A stretch of DNA of 64,000 nt from Trichobilharzia szidati (GCA_944472155.2 OX235271.1:85015256-85079255), one strand, 5' to 3'. Shown: positions 10,375 through 22,208, numbered from the stretch's first letter. Numbers and translations are program-made. The notes: a model not told the origin generated them from the sequence alone.

Positions 10375-11455
10375 CTGGTTGCCTTCCTACTTCTCTAACA
10401 GAATGCAGTACACCGTATACAAAGGTAAATCCTCCTCTGCTGTGCCCATTGAAGCTGGTGACCCCCAAGGTGCTGTACTCTCCCCACTTCTCTTTTCTTT
10501 CTTTCTATATGACTTACCATCTTCAAATGATATTAATTTTGTCAAATATGCTGATGACCTGACTGTATCTTTGCCTGTCAAATGTCAAAGTGACTGCTCT
10601 AAATCAGCCAGTGGTCCAAGGAAAACGGTCTTACCTTAAACCCCTCCAAGTGCCAGACAGTCAATTTCACCTTTAGGCATGAACCTGACTTAAACAAACT
10701 GGTTGATTCTCACGAGGTGTGCAACATAGATGGCACTGAAATAGAAACCAAGTCGGAAATTAAATACCTAGGCGTCATTCTATCTGCTGATCTCTCCTGG
10801 TCGTCTCATATCTTAGCAATTTCTGAGAAAATATTCCGTCTTACCTTCTACATTAAGAAGTTAAAACATTCTGGTATTACCCAACCCTTACTCTTACAAT
10901 TCGTTAACTCTCGCATTCTGCCTATTATTCTCTATTGTTCCCCCTTAGTTTTTCCCAGGCTACTGAAGAAAGACTATACCTTATTATGCAGGATGTTAAA
11001 GGTTGTCAGCAGGGTGAGCAGCGTGCCACTTAGCCAGCTTGTTAATAAACTAGTTGACAGGCAAATGGACTCATGTGAAAAATGGGTTAAATCCACTTTA
11101 TCTAACTCACACCACCCTCTTCATTCACAACTCTCCCACCTTGCATCTCATCAGGTGAAACCAGAAGCCAATGTAGAAAACTATATGCTCGCACCAGCAA
11201 GTACAAAAACTTAACCATACCCTACTTAGCTCGTGTTCTGTGCGATACAGAAACCATTAGAAATGACACCTATAATTCATTAAATAGTCAGTAGAACAAC
11301 TGGATCTCGTCTTTCCAACTCAGAGCCGCTGCCGGAAAGGTTAGTAGAATTCGTATATCTCGACTTACCGTAAGGCGGTTCGCTGCTGACTGTAACATCT
11401 CTTTACATTTTGTTTACGTTTTCTGGCTGGACGATCATCTGATCTTCTACATTAA
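10375..11455 (+). pseudogene. CR1-clade LINE reverse transcriptase, C-terminal half
   Basis: Best CR1 copy in the window. Translation gives PSYFSNRMQYTVYKGKSSS, then AGDPQGAVLSPLLFSFFLYD (motif B), then FVKYADDLTVSL (motif C, YADD). A frameshift leads to NPSKCQTVNFTFRHEPDLN, EIKYLGVILSADLSWSSHI (thumb region), and after one more shift the C-terminal AAAGKVSRIRISRLTVRRF, ending FWLDDHLIFYIK at about 11455. Motif A and everything N-terminal are missing. At least two frameshifts make it inactive. Clade (CR1, like schistosome SR1) is from motif style. Confidence 0.8.
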
Positions 11456-11639
11456 GTAAAAGCATCTGTTGGTGCAAGTCTACACTAACATAATGGGAAT
11501 ACTTTTCATGAGGATCCAATTGGGAAGGTTGAAAATATTCTTTGTCACTTTAACTACTCATAAGTAGTATAGCTAAATATCATGCAATTTTGTGAAACGA
11601 CGCTTTCATACATACTTAGAAACCACGCTTGGTTTACTA

Positions 11640-11745
11640 GCCCGTCCTAAGCCCGAGAAGTAGGGAAGATCGGGCATGAGGCTGGCCACCTTAGGCACCC
11701 GGAGAATCAACCCAATCGCTGCAAAAACTTCAAAGCACAAATAAA
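11640..11745 (+). mobile_element. SINE1 fragment
   Basis: SINE1 body motifs GGGCATGAGGCTGG, AATCGCTGCAAAAACTTC on the plus strand. Head and tail missing. Confidence 0.55.
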
Positions 11746-11824
11746 AAGGTTTACAAAGGAAATTTTTCTTCTCGGAAACCGGGTAACTAGTCAGCCCAAG
11801 TGCATTCTACGGATGGAAGTAAAA

Positions 11825-12125
11825 TTAAGCATGGCAACATGGAATTTTCGCACGATATTTGAGGTTGGCTGACAAGGTTGCTCAGATTTCAAACGAAATA
11901 AGGAGATATGGCGGTCTAGAAGTTGTAGGAATCTGCAAGAGCGAACCGACTGGAGCTCAACTGTCAAAATTGCTAACTACAGAGTCAGTACTCCACTCCG
12001 GTAACCAAAACGATAAATATGAATACACTTAGGGAGTAGCTGTTATATTTTCACCAAAATTAGCCAGAGCTCGTATGCACTGTGAATCAGTCTCATTCAC
12101 GAAGGCAAGATTTAACTTAAAATGA
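11825..12125 (+). pseudogene. RTE-clade LINE endonuclease remnant
   Basis: The frame reads MATWNFRTIFEVG and, after a shift, KVAQISNEIRRYGGLEVVGI with SEPTGAQLSK. This is the start of the apurinic-type endonuclease of RTE elements (family pattern MATWNVRT, then GISExRWTG). It is the only clear N-terminal RTE piece in the window. Stops and shifts are present. Confidence 0.65.
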
Positions 12126-12469
12126 AAGAAAGTTAGAATAATCCCAAGCCTAACCAAGTGGAGTGTTGTAAGTCGAAGTGCCTCGCTTCTGTGCAAAGTT
12201 CTACACAGAAACTAAGTTAGTCACACACTTCAGTACTTACATGGCAAACAAAATTACATCAATCAGTTAAATAAAACCAGTCGAAAAATAGATAAGTGTA
12301 TATTGAGAGAACTTTTAAAGTCATTTCCGAATACGACTACCCAAAACTCAAAAAAAGGAGAAGTTATTAGGACCAATTAACCAAGAAAGTATCAAAAACT
12401 GCAGGTATGATTGTGGTTAGATCAAAAGGAATGAGTTAGTGTAACCAAAAGGATATCCAAATTATAGGA

Positions 12470-12575
12470 TTTGTCAGGATTTCGAATTAATTTCGATTGT
12501 TTGATTTTCATCATGAATAAACATCAGTTACAGATATTATTGAAAACCAGGGATTACTGAACAAATCCTATAATC
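12470..12575 (-). mobile_element. SINE2 3' fragment
   Basis: Degenerate minus-strand SINE2 end with the pattern of TTTTCATCATGAATAAACATC, GAAAACCAGGGATTACTGAAC. Confidence 0.5.
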
Positions 12576-12679
12576 ATAATATCAGCTGCCAGCTCAATGA
12601 TGGCTCCTGGATGGATTTTCTGAATCTGCAATAGGAGTTCATGACCGGTAGGTTGAAGTGGATGATCATTGAAGGCATT

Positions 12680-12935
12680 GGTGAGAGTGGCATCATATCA
12701 CGAGTTCACAAAGTTAGACTTCATGGGTCCCTGAGTACCAAACCAAGTGACAGAAGGGTCAACAAATCTGATCTTGTAACCCAACCGTCCAGGGCTTGAT
12801 ATCTGACAGGGTCGTGGATGCGAACTGCGAATAGGGTCCCAAACTAGGAATGCACATCTGCTCACTGCATCCTGTTCCTTAATGGTTTCTCTAACTGATG
12901 TTGTTTCGTGACGAAAGTTTATTAATTGGGAGTAA
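12680..12935 (+). mobile_element. SINE2 copy, diverged
   Basis: Plus-strand SINE2: CTTGTAACCCAACCGTCCAG (tRNA-like part), then AGGGTCCCAAACTAGGAATG and GGTTTCTCTAACTGATGTTG near the 3' end. The hammerhead-like block has lost CGAAAC. An opposing fragment lies just upstream at 12470-12575. Confidence 0.6.
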
Positions 12936-12939
12936 TCAA

Positions 12940-13757
12940 AACTAATTGAAAGATGTGGGGATAAAAGGCGGAGAACTCGTTTGCTCTTGTTATTTTTTAG
13001 TTCTTTGAGAGAAAATTCCACATCATTTTTCACATGTAAAATGAAAACTGATTGATCTGGACCAGAATGCAGAATAAACACAAAAACAAAAGTGATATAG
13101 TAAATTTGATCGTCTCACTGCAGTGACATCAATGCACACGATACTATCCATAGATTTCCTCAAAATAATCTGGAGCATCGATCTGTTGTCAAACTTTCAA
13201 TTATAATTGAACCAATCGTTTGAGTTCGACTGTGAGGTGTCTAGGCTGTATGCCATCAAATGCCCTGTGATTGTGCATCAATATATGATGAACATCAGAG
13301 CTGTGGTAAAGATGATCCACAGTAATAAAAATAAAACGTGTGAATGAAGAGATCCAATTGAACAGTATTCAACAGAGAGTGAAACATAAAGAAAGAAATA
13401 AGAAAATAATTACACCAGAGGAAATAGAAAATTTATACAATTAGTGAGTGTTTAATTCTATTGAAAGTCATTAACTATGGTTTCGAAAATGATAAACAAG
13501 ACAAAAATTTTCATACTACTTACTATTAGTAAGTAGTATAAATTTATACACAAGTTAAACAGCGTTGAACAATAGATAAAAAATAATCAACCGTATCTAA
13601 GCCATCCTGACTGAAGTATGTATGTATGATTCGAACGGATACAGGACAGGGGTTTAAATCCTAATGGACCTACATGTATGCACAGTTTGCACATATTTAT
13701 CCTATTTCATAGTAATGTTCGCATTTAGATTAAAAATACTGAGATGACGCTTACACC
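12940..13757. other. Unassigned sequence
   Basis: No gene or family recognised. A weak SINE2-like B box, GGGTTTAAATCCTAATGGAC, occurs near 13650. Confidence 0.4.
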
Positions 13758-13990
13758 TTCTTTTATTCCTTCAGGTTCCCAGTGGAATATAGGGCTCCAA
13801 TCTAAAGCTTTGAAGTTCCAGTAGCATTGATGGTTCTTTGACGAGGTGAGGTTGCTAGCCTCTTGTCCGGCCTTCCCTCTTTACTGGTCTTTTTACCAGC
13901 TTAGCGAGGCAAAGCAGTGAGTCAACAGGGATTCTAATCTGGGACTACGTGTGTGATTGGTGGACATTTTACCGTTAACCTACCGACGCC
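13758..13990 (-). mobile_element. SINE1 copy, near full length
   Basis: Minus strand: tRNA-like head ending GGGCGTCGGTAGG at 13990, body, and tail CCACTGGGAACCTGAAGG at the left end. Matches the copy at 212-460 throughout. Confidence 0.75.
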
Positions 13991-14389
13991 CTTCTACATG
14001 TCTAAGCTAAGTTAATTCTTCTTAGCTAGTTAAGTATGTAAACGCCATTGTCTGCGAGGACGACATTACTATAGAAATTAACATGACTATATTGGCTACT
14101 AATTATCTTCTTGAAATGAAATTATGCACTTTTCTGAATTTATTTTGATGTTATTCAGTCGGTTACTGGAAACAAAATCCAGTGTACATCTTCCGCCGAA
14201 TGTACCAAAAACCCGATGAAGGATTATGTTTCCATTGAGACTCTCACTCAGTAGCTACCATTAAAAGCATTAATTCTTCATTTAATACCTATCCGTACGA
14301 AAATGAATGACGTTTCTTATTTTTCTCTGCTTATGACTCATGTCCAACATACTCAAAAAAGCATCTCTTTTGCTTTGTGAGTATAAAAC

Positions 14390-14575
14390 AAGAAGACTTC
14401 AAACTGCTTGAAGTTTCAGTATCGGTGATGGTATTATTTTCACGGGATGGAGTTATTAGCCTCACGGCTAACCTTCCACCTTTACTGGGCTTACTACCAG
14501 CTAGAAAACGACGAGGGAGTCACTTGGGAATCGTATCTGGATCACGGAATCACTGACGTGTTATAATACAAAGAG
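14390..14575 (-). mobile_element. SINE1 copy (left of an inverted pair)
   Basis: Minus-strand SINE1 body (GAAGTTTCAGTATCGGTGAT, GCCTCACGGCTAACCTTCC) with a worn tRNA-like head near 14530-14565. Faces the next copy head to head. Confidence 0.65.
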
Positions 14576-14584
14576 AATTTATTG

Positions 14585-14810
14585 TCTATAGTACATGGTA
14601 GAATGTTCGCCAACCAAGCCAAAAGTCTGAGTTGCATTCCCAGCTGACGAGCTCCAAAACCTCACATAACCGGTGATTAGCCTGGCTAAAAGGGAAAGCT
14701 GGGTATGAGTCCAGCAACCAAATCCCGGTTAAAGGCAACACTACCGCAACTGAAACTTCAGAACTGAAGCTTTAATCCCTTTGTTCCACTCGAAACGAAA
14801 AAAGGAAGAA
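14585..14810 (+). mobile_element. SINE1 copy (right of an inverted pair)
   Basis: Plus-strand SINE1: worn head (GGTAGAATGTTCGCCAACC), body (GGGAAAGCTGGGTATGAG) and tail TTTGTTCCACTCGAAACG. Lies about 10 bp from the opposite-strand copy at 14390-14575. Confidence 0.65.
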
Positions 14811-15054
14811 AACGATGAAATTGATGAAACTGAAGTGTAGTCAAAATATTTATGTCTGATGCAAAGTTACTACTTATTTCCAAATGCCTATAAGTAGTCA
14901 GTACGTCGACGACTGATTTATTCAGTCTGCTTGACATCTGTAATTAATAGCATGAGATTTTACTATATAATTAGCTTACTAAAATTGAAATAAATTTGCC
15001 GGCGGTACACATCAATGATTATTTCATCATTAACCATTGGAAACTAGGGAAAAC

Positions 15055-15330
15055 TAGACAGCTATGTCGTCCTAGTACAGGACTCTTTAATAGTCGCGAA
15101 CCCATCATGAAATCGAACCGGTACCTTCAATTTACGAGACCAAGCTGGATGGTTATCCAATCACTTGGGTTAGGATTCAATGATGCATGAACTTTAGATT
15201 TTGCCGATTTGGTGATATAGAACTACTGTCAAGGAATGTCTTCAATGGGCAACACTTCACCCTGATGTGGTGGATCCAAGTGGCTACAACTTTAGGACGT
15301 TCATCCAATAACCACTAACCACTTGGAGAG
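15055..15330 (-). mobile_element. SINE2 remnant
   Basis: Weak minus-strand similarity to SINE2 (CAGGACTCTTTAATAGTCGC, ATCGAACCGGTACCTTCAA). Edges uncertain. Confidence 0.4.
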
Positions 15331-15479
15331 TGGTATTCAGATTTTGGAGTTTTGTAATGCATCAAAATAACTACAAAAACACCAATAATGTGAATAATAT
15401 ACTTCACCTTAAAAAGAAATAATCACGTGATTGATTTACACCCATGACCATGGTCTGACACATAAACATTTAGCATAGA

Positions 15480-15502
15480 CTAATAAATAAATAAATAAAT
15501 GA
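15480..15502. repeat. (AATA)n microsatellite
   Basis: About five AATA units. Confidence 0.9.
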
Positions 15503-15564
15503 GGTCAAGGAGAATGTCTGAATAATCAAATTAACTCTCCTCGTTTACACAACACAATATAAAT

Positions 15565-15846
15565 GTGAAAAGGTTGTTTATTTTGAAAATGATTAGAACT
15601 TTATTATTGTTATATTCAAAGTTATTTGTTGATTACATTGATTGTTCAATGGTTTCTAGACAGTATCATGTGCACTATTTTGAATTGGTTTCAGATGTGT
15701 CGGAGGGAATATGTAGGGTGCAATTTAATGATAATAGCTTAATGTACGCCAGTGTTAGCAAGTTGATGTCTTATCCTGCTGACAGTAATGCAAACTTGTC
15801 TGACAGAATTCAGTTATTACCGACGCTAATAAGGACTAGACACTGA
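15565..15846 (+). CDS. Open frame of unknown origin
   Basis: 93-codon frame, MKRLFILKMIRTLLLLYSKL at the start. The N-terminal 25 residues are hydrophobic and could resemble a signal sequence. The rest (YHVHYFELVSDVSEGICRVQ, then SNANLSDRIQLLPT) has no recognised motif and no repeat similarity in this window. It could be a host exon or a chance frame in AT-rich DNA. I favour chance unless transcripts are found. Confidence 0.2.
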   Translation: MKRLFILKMIRTLLLLYSKLFVDYIDCSMVSRQYHVHYFELVSDVSEGICRVQFNDNSLMYASVSKLMSYPADSNANLSDRIQLLPTLIRTRH

Positions 15847-16017
15847 AGGCTCTACAATAACATAGAAGGTCATTAGTTACGTCTCTAACTACAGTACTAA
15901 GTGTCGTAGATTTGAGCCACCGATAGAACATCACATCCTTCAGTTGGAGAATTACTGAAAATCAGAGTTGAGCTATATATCACAAATTCGCAGAAGGTGG
16001 AATTAATTCATCAGCCA

Positions 16018-16175
16018 TTAGTTAACGTCCCAGTGGTTGAATGGTTAACAGACTTGCCTCGTAACCTGATAGTCTTAGATTCAATCCCTGATGGGGTGAC
16101 TAGTAAGTACTGCTAAAGATTCCTGAATACGGATGAATTAGCTGTCCAGTTTTCCTTAGTTTTCAGAATTCCATA
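16018..16175 (+). mobile_element. SINE2 fragment with tRNA-like part
   Basis: CCCAGTGGTTGAATGGTTAA (A-box-like) and TTAGATTCAATCCCTGATGG (B-box-like) on the plus strand, then a worn hammerhead-like block and AGCTGTCCAG. It lacks the usual ending. Confidence 0.55.
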
Positions 16176-16239
16176 GTGCTTATCCTTTCCGTCCATTTGA
16201 ACTTCAGCATCCAGACAGCAGTAGATCACCACACTGATT

Positions 16240-16610
16240 TCACAGTGATGAAGGCTTATTTCTTGCTTTTATTATCCTACCTTTATCACTCTAATCTATG
16301 CTGCCAGCAGTTGAAACCGTGTTGCACAGGTAGGTAGGTGACAGAGGAGACGTCGTTTAGATATCTCCTATTGATGGTGATTGTTGTTGTCAGGTGGATA
16401 TTTTCATCATCTATGTCCTCTCTGTACCCACTTGAAGTCTTGCCTTTACTGTCTATCCATCCTACTAGTTTGCTCGTTTTCGCATGTAGGTCATCAAGTT
16501 TGTGTGACATTCGGCAAAAAAAGATCAGGGAAGTTCATCTATTCCAATCTCTTTTTGTCTGTCCAAAGTATTCCTGCATACATAAAAGTTGGGATATAAT
16601 GCAGGTGCCA
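16240..16610 (-). pseudogene. RTE-clade LINE fragment
   Basis: Minus-strand blocks KLDDLHAKTSKLVG and TTITINRRYLNDVSSVTYL correspond to the family's hinge and ITINGRxLxxVxSFxYLG region. Truncated on both sides. Confidence 0.65.
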
Positions 16611-16639
16611 TGAATTTATGAGTTTAACATGAAAAGAAC

Positions 16640-17000
16640 TTCAGTGATTTCTGGTCTCTGGAGTATTCGGTAGCTGGTGGCTTTAGTCAGTCTCTTAGGT
16701 AAACGATAGATGACAGAAAAGGATCCTCTTATGCTTATCCTATAATGTGTTTGGCCCAGGTGTGCTAACATGGAATTGTAAATTCCTTTTATCTACAATG
16801 GAAGTTATTCCTGAGCACGTGAAATTAAATCCCTTGAGTAATGGCTACGGAACAAGCTGTACTGAAGCAATTAAACTGATCAACGTAGAAAGAGGTGATT
16901 AACCAAGGCACTTCATCTTTCAGACTCAATATTTTGCAAACTGGTGTGTAGAAATTTTTACGGGGTACTTAAAGTTGTCACCGGGAGAGATAACTATTTT
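16640..17000. repeat. Unknown repeat U1, copy 1
   Basis: Diverged but collinear with 31740-32130: shared blocks include ATTCGGTA near the start, CCTGAGCA, ACTGAAGCA, and AAAGTTGTCA near the end. In both places it lies directly next to an RTE fragment cut at a similar point. No coding signature seen. Confidence 0.5.
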
Positions 17001-17349
17001 AGGTTGGGGGCGAAGGCCAATGGAGGGAGAGAGATTGAACAAACGTTTTCTGAACACAGAGATTGGGTTGAAAAATCTTTGTGGTGTAACTGCCTCAACT
17101 ATGCTTAGCAACCGAAGAAGTACCAACCTGGGGAGTTAGTGTGGCACCCTGCATACAACTGTAAAAGCTGAATTTTTGTCAATCTTGTGCTCCATATCCA
17201 CTAGGTGTGCCAGTATAGAACTTCTGATTGACTATATGACTCCTCTACCTAACCACGTTGGACAATACTCCCGAAGGCGACTGTGTATTTGGTTAAGTCG
17301 TGTTCTATAATTTATATTTCAATCAGAAATATGTATATATTAGGACGCT

Positions 17350-17545
17350 TTTCAGTCACACAGGTGGTCTGGGTTTGATTAACGGTTGACGCATTCCTAA
17401 ACCACATCCAGTTCACTAGTCAACAGTAAGTCTGGAAAAAAAGAAAGTTCGGGCGTAAGATTAGCGACCTCACTCCCATAAGAGCAACAACAACTGTCGC
17501 TACTGAAACTTCATGACTTGAATGAAGCCCTATGTCAATGGAAGT
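17350..17545 (+). mobile_element. SINE1 copy, 5' truncated
   Basis: Plus strand: second half of the tRNA-like head (GGTGGTCTGGGTTTGATTAA, TTGACGCATTCC), body with TTCGGGCGTAAGATTAGCG, and tail TGAATGAAGCCCTATGTC. Confidence 0.65.
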
Positions 17546-17954
17546 GAACATTGAACGTTGGTTCATTGACCTTGGTCGCCATTGGTGGACAACTCGAAGG
17601 CGCGAATGGTTCAATCGTGTAGAAGTTGTAAGAAGACGAATGAATACGAATAAAAGTACAGCATATTTATTGTAAAACATTTGTTTACAGACTATGTACT
17701 AACCTCTATTTTAATTGCTAAATAATACAACTTCCTTCTTACAACCACTGATGTTTTGGAGTTAAAGTTGAGAACCAGTCGTCGTAATTATCGGTTTGGA
17801 GCGTCTTCGTAACAATAGGAACTTACGGTTAAGTTCCTTGACACCCTATGTTCCTTACAGAACACAAGGAATGATACATATAGTACCTATTCTTTCCGTT
17901 CCCTCGATCAACGTAACAAAACTCTTCTATACATCAGTGTTCAATAAAATATCT
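17546..17954. other. Unassigned sequence
   Basis: No gene or repeat family recognised. Confidence 0.4.
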
Positions 17955-18560
17955 CATCCTTTGATTGGACACTAGTAACTGTTGTAATGTGTCTAGTCCC
18001 TCCTTTGGTGCACACTGTCTTCTATCAGTCAGGTTTGCAACGTGGCCACCGTTGCAGGTACCTCACCATTATGGTGCACATTTATTTAATGATTTCAGAT
18101 GGCTGGATTTCAGTCTGCACCAAAGAAAGGACTAGACACACCAAACTATTATGGGTAAATTTTATTTTGATAGAGTCTCACAGTGTTATACAGTAATATT
18201 TACTGATGACGTTTGGAGCACAATTTATTGCTCATAATCATATCAAGGATATCCATAATGGAATTACACTCTACCACAGTGTCCAAGTTTTATTCTTATA
18301 TCAACACATCAAACTAGTTACTAGTGTCCAATCAAAGTATCCCATACAGTCCTACAGGAAGCCAGTCGCGAGCCTGAATAGCTCAGTAGTAACGTCTCCG
18401 ACTGAAGCATAGGATGGTGACATGGGTTCGAATCTCAGAAGGGACAGGAGTCCCTTCAAGGTTGCAGATTCGCCGTGCCGACGAGTGAGTGACAACTAGC
18501 ACTAAGCCTAAGTTGGAGGCTTCCTGTCGATTACCTCCAACCATCTAATATCATCAAAAC
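17955..18560. mobile_element. Fb element with nested PLE-B terminal fragment
   Basis: Begins GATTGGACACTAGTAACTGT and has the opposite end block at about 18100-18150. After a PLE-B terminal segment at about 18160-18310 comes a second end block, AACTAGTTACTAGTGTCCAA. The tRNA-like core follows (18365-18445: AATAGCTCAGTAGTAACG and GGGTTCGAATCTC), then the arm TTACCTCCAACCATCTAATA. This is either one element opened by PLE-B sequence or two Fb elements side by side. Confidence 0.65.
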
Positions 18561-18649
18561 ATCTCATCATTGTTTGTTAACATGTTATCAAAATAAAATA
18601 AATTAGGTTTCACGCTATAATGTCCTAACTATCCTTTCAAAACATATAT

Positions 18650-19960
18650 TTCTTAATTAGTTTGTTTATTAGATATATCACACAGTGAAACAGTATTATT
18701 ATTTACTGGATGAAGTTTAGAACAAAATTTGTTGTTCATAATCATTTCATCAATTATAATCACACGAATTCGAAACTTGAGTTTTATAGTTTTCTTTGTT
18801 CTCTCCTATTTGTCGTCATTGGAGTAGTAGAATTTTCCAGATATCGGAGATAGGTGATGAATCATTCCTACTACATGTATTTGTAGTTGATTCGATAAAC
18901 AAAGCTTCTGTTATCAATCTATCCCTCTACCCTGTGACATTAGATTTTAAAACTGTCATCTTATCCCATCATTCTATTTTATGGTTGTGTGTAACTGCAT
19001 ATAGTGATATAGCTGAACTATCCTCTAGATTTCTTATCTTATTCGGGTCAATCAATCTAGATTTTGCTAGGTTTTTATGTTCGGCTAGTCTAATTGCTCC
19101 TGTTCGACTAGTTTGACCTATGTATTTGACCTGACAATCATTGCAGGTAGGGTATTAGATAAACTAAATTGTTTTGTTTTAAAGGCTCCACTGGCGGGAT
19201 CCTTTAACCGACAAAGCTTGTTTCTAATTGAGTTTGTGGGTGGTTTGAATGCCAGCCGCTTTTATTCTTGCCTTGTTAAGAATTCTGCGTAAGTTTTCCG
19301 AGGTTCCTTCCTTGTATGGAATTCGTAACAATGCAGGGATAAAAGCGGCTGGCATTCAAACCACCCACAAACTCCAGCAGAAACAGGTTTTGTCGGCTAA
19401 AGGATCAGTCCTGTAGAGCCTTTAAAACAAAACAATTTAGTTTATCTAATACCCTACCTGCAATGATTGTCAGGTCAAATATATAGGTCAAACTAGCAGA
19501 ACAGGGGCAGTCTGACTAGCCGAACATAAAAACCTAGTAAAATCTAGATTGGTTGACCCGAATAAGATAAGAAATCTAGAGAATAGTTCAGCTATAGCAC
19601 TCACCACATGCAATCACACACAACCATACAATAGGATGATGGGATAAGATGACAGTTTTAAAATCTAATGTCACAGGATGGAGGGAGAGATTGATAACAG
19701 AAGCTTTGTTTATCGAATCAACTGCAAATACATGTAATAGGAATGATTCAACACCTGTCCCAGACATCTGGAAAATTCTACTACCCCTACGACAAATGTG
19801 AGAGAATAAAGAAAACTATAAAACTCAAGTTTCGAAGTCATGTGATTATAATTGATGAAATGATTATGAACAATAAATTTTGTTCGAAACTTGTCATCCA
19901 GTCAATAATAATACTGTTTCACTGTGTGATACATCTAATAAACAAAGTAATATCGAATTA
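18650..19960. mobile_element. PLE-B palindrome with a short spacer
   Basis: Left arm 18650-19292 reads minus and right arm 19320-19960 reads plus. Each arm carries the same PLE-B end: the C-terminal GIY-YIG nuclease remnant, a SRLVDPNKIRNL-type stretch, and the non-coding terminus. The spacer is only about 27 bp (19293-19319). Matching landmarks include GGTGGTTTGAATGCCAGCC near 19235 and its reverse complement near 19355. No reverse transcriptase remains. Confidence 0.8.
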
Positions 19961-20684
19961 CTTACTACCACAGTGCCCAAGTTTTACACATATATTAATA
20001 TATTTCTTTTTATTCATTCAACTAGGTGTAAGAAAAAGAAGCAGAAAATCAGTGTTTTGATTGACGGAGTTTCTTGATTCACCCTTCATAGTGTATCTGT
20101 ATTTGCGTGTTTGTCTGTAGAAAGGTGTAAGCGAGATTGTTTACCTCCTTAAAACCAAACCTTCTCTTTCTTCATCAAACAAGTATACTGATGGACACGA
20201 CAATGTACATTAATGTATAGATAAATACATTTTTTTAAGATGGAAATTAAAACGGAGACTCTGATCAAAAATTCAAGGTGAGATATATTTATTATGTTTT
20301 ACGATGAATAGAAGTGAAGAAAGCACTATAAAATCAGATGGCATATAAACAATATAAGCGAAGGTATATACATAGTGTCATTGTTTCTTGTAGGTTAACA
20401 TGAAATATTCTGCCTTGTTTTCTCGTCAACAAACATAACACTATGTCTTAAAGAAACCTTAGTGTTTTTACCTTTTTGTCCACAAATTCACTTCTTGCTA
20501 AAGTGTTGTCCTCTGTCATTCATTTTTTTTCAAAAATTGTAATTTTAAAGCAACATTATCACTTTTTGTATCTCAGAAGATCACAGTGTGTTTGTGTGTG
20601 TGTATGTGTATGGGTGTATTTCCTACTTAGATACCTATTGGCAAGGGATTTGATTGATTTCAAGGTGTATTAAGAATGCAAAAC
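19961..20684. other. Unassigned sequence with TG-rich microsatellite
   Basis: A TGTG/TATG run lies at about 20588-20612. Otherwise no family recognised. Confidence 0.4.
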
Positions 20685-20850
20685 CACGGAGTAATGGACA
20701 CCTTTGTTTCACCCTAGTTTGAGACTTTTCAACAGTACACACCCATGATCCCACCATAGCTTAAATCCAAGACCTTTAGGTTACAAAGTGAACCTTTTGA
20801 CCAATGAATGTCCCAGTCTGCGAGATATAGTCAGCGATGGTCAGCCAATG
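20685..20850 (-). mobile_element. SINE2 copy (left of an inverted pair)
   Basis: Minus strand: a GTACTGTTGAAAAGTCTCAA block replaces the usual GTACTGATGAAGAGTC, and the tRNA-like part follows at about 20755-20810 with GGTTACAAAG. Confidence 0.6.
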
Positions 20851-20879
20851 TCCTCACACCAAACTTGATGAAAGAAAGA

Positions 20880-21075
20880 ACCGTGGAACCGATGGACTCC
20901 GTTCTAAAAGGCTGAATGACTGACGAACTGGTCTTGTAAACTTAAAGCTCTGTGTTTGACACCCGGTGAGGTGACGGGTAATTGATGATGAAGAGTCCTA
21001 AAACCAGGGCGAAACAGCTGTCAGGTACTCCCTAGTTTTCAGTGGTTCTCTAACTCAGGTGACTTCGTGAACAAA
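20880..21075 (+). mobile_element. SINE2 copy (right of an inverted pair)
   Basis: Plus strand: TCTTGTAAACTTAAAGCTCT, then the hammerhead-like block at 20985-21035 (GATGAAGAGTCC, loop, GGGCGAAACAGCTGTC) and GTGGTTCTCTAACTCAGG. Confidence 0.65.
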
Positions 21076-21639
21076 AGTGAAATGTTAGGAAATATTGGTA
21101 AACTTCTCTATGGGCTTTTAAATACTCACCTACAGTAATTGTCATAAATCGTTGATGTACTGAAAAGTGTCTGATATAGTCTTCGGTTGGGAGATGATAT
21201 GATAGTGAAATGAAGGTTTAGCGTCATGTAAGGATTCGAATTCTAATCCAAACTGTTTGACGCCGCTGGATTGATTCTAGCTTAGCCAATGCTTCATCTA
21301 TGACCAGATACTTTAATCTTACTGTCTGAGTAACCCAATGGAAACCTGTAAACAAAATTAGTAGGAATGTTATGTCGAATTTAGGCTCCTCAGCTGAAGT
21401 CTTCAATGTCTATTGGCTATTGTTAGTATATTTACACAGAAATGTACAGTTTATTAAATAACTTCATCTCAAAGAAAAGATCAATTGTTCACGACTACAG
21501 ATAGTGTTTCCGAATCTTCTTCTGCATATAACCAACATGGAATGGTCAATTGCAAAAAGTTTTATATTTGTTCCTTTTTGAGAAAAAAGAGAAACATAAT
21601 CCTTTCCTTATTCTTCAAGAATAAGATGGACTTGTGTCA
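21076..21639. other. Unassigned sequence
   Basis: No gene or repeat family recognised. Confidence 0.35.
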
Positions 21640-22180
21640 GTGATACGATGGAAAAATGGATTGAAATGGATTATTAATAGTTCCTTGGATTTCGGCAGAC
21701 AGAAACATTGGGTTTCAACATTACATCTGCATTTCATCCCGTTCTTTACCATCCTCTTCATCTGGCTCCACGACTGCTCATAACCTGTCATCTTCTGCCG
21801 ATGCGATTTCCTCCATGTCACCGTCGAACTAAGCTCAACTCGTCGCTTTCCATTCTGGTTTCACTCGAGCGATATCCTGGCGTGGGATATCACTCAACTG
21901 TCTGCTCAGTGTGTGTCCGATCTATCTCCAGTTACTTCGGAACATTCCGAGGATGATACGTTTTTTGGCTGGCTTTTTGCCATAGCTGGTAATTGTTTCT
22001 GGCCATCCATCTTAGATTCTGTATGGAGCCAATGAAGGCGAATGTCGATAGAACTCTGAAAACTGTTGAAAATGCTTTCTGGGATGCGCCAAAATTATAA
22101 CAGGTAAAGAAAAAATGATCTAGCATTGGTGTTGAAAATCCGAATTTTCTTCCTTATGCTGCGTGCAGAAGATTTCTAAA
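21640..22180 (-). pseudogene. RTE-clade LINE fragment
   Basis: Minus-strand decayed C-terminal RTE region. Antisense signatures include TCCATGTCACCGTCGAACTA, TCACTCGAGCGATATCCTGG and TGTGTCCGATCTATCTCCAG, which recur in every minus-strand RTE copy here. Confidence 0.7.
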
Positions 22181-22208
22181 CTGATTGCGGAGTGATGACG
22201 GTCCGCCT

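Noticed and set aside
12698..13081. 127-codon minus-strand frame
   Set aside because: Half of it is antisense of a SINE2 copy (12680-12935); the rest has no family signature.
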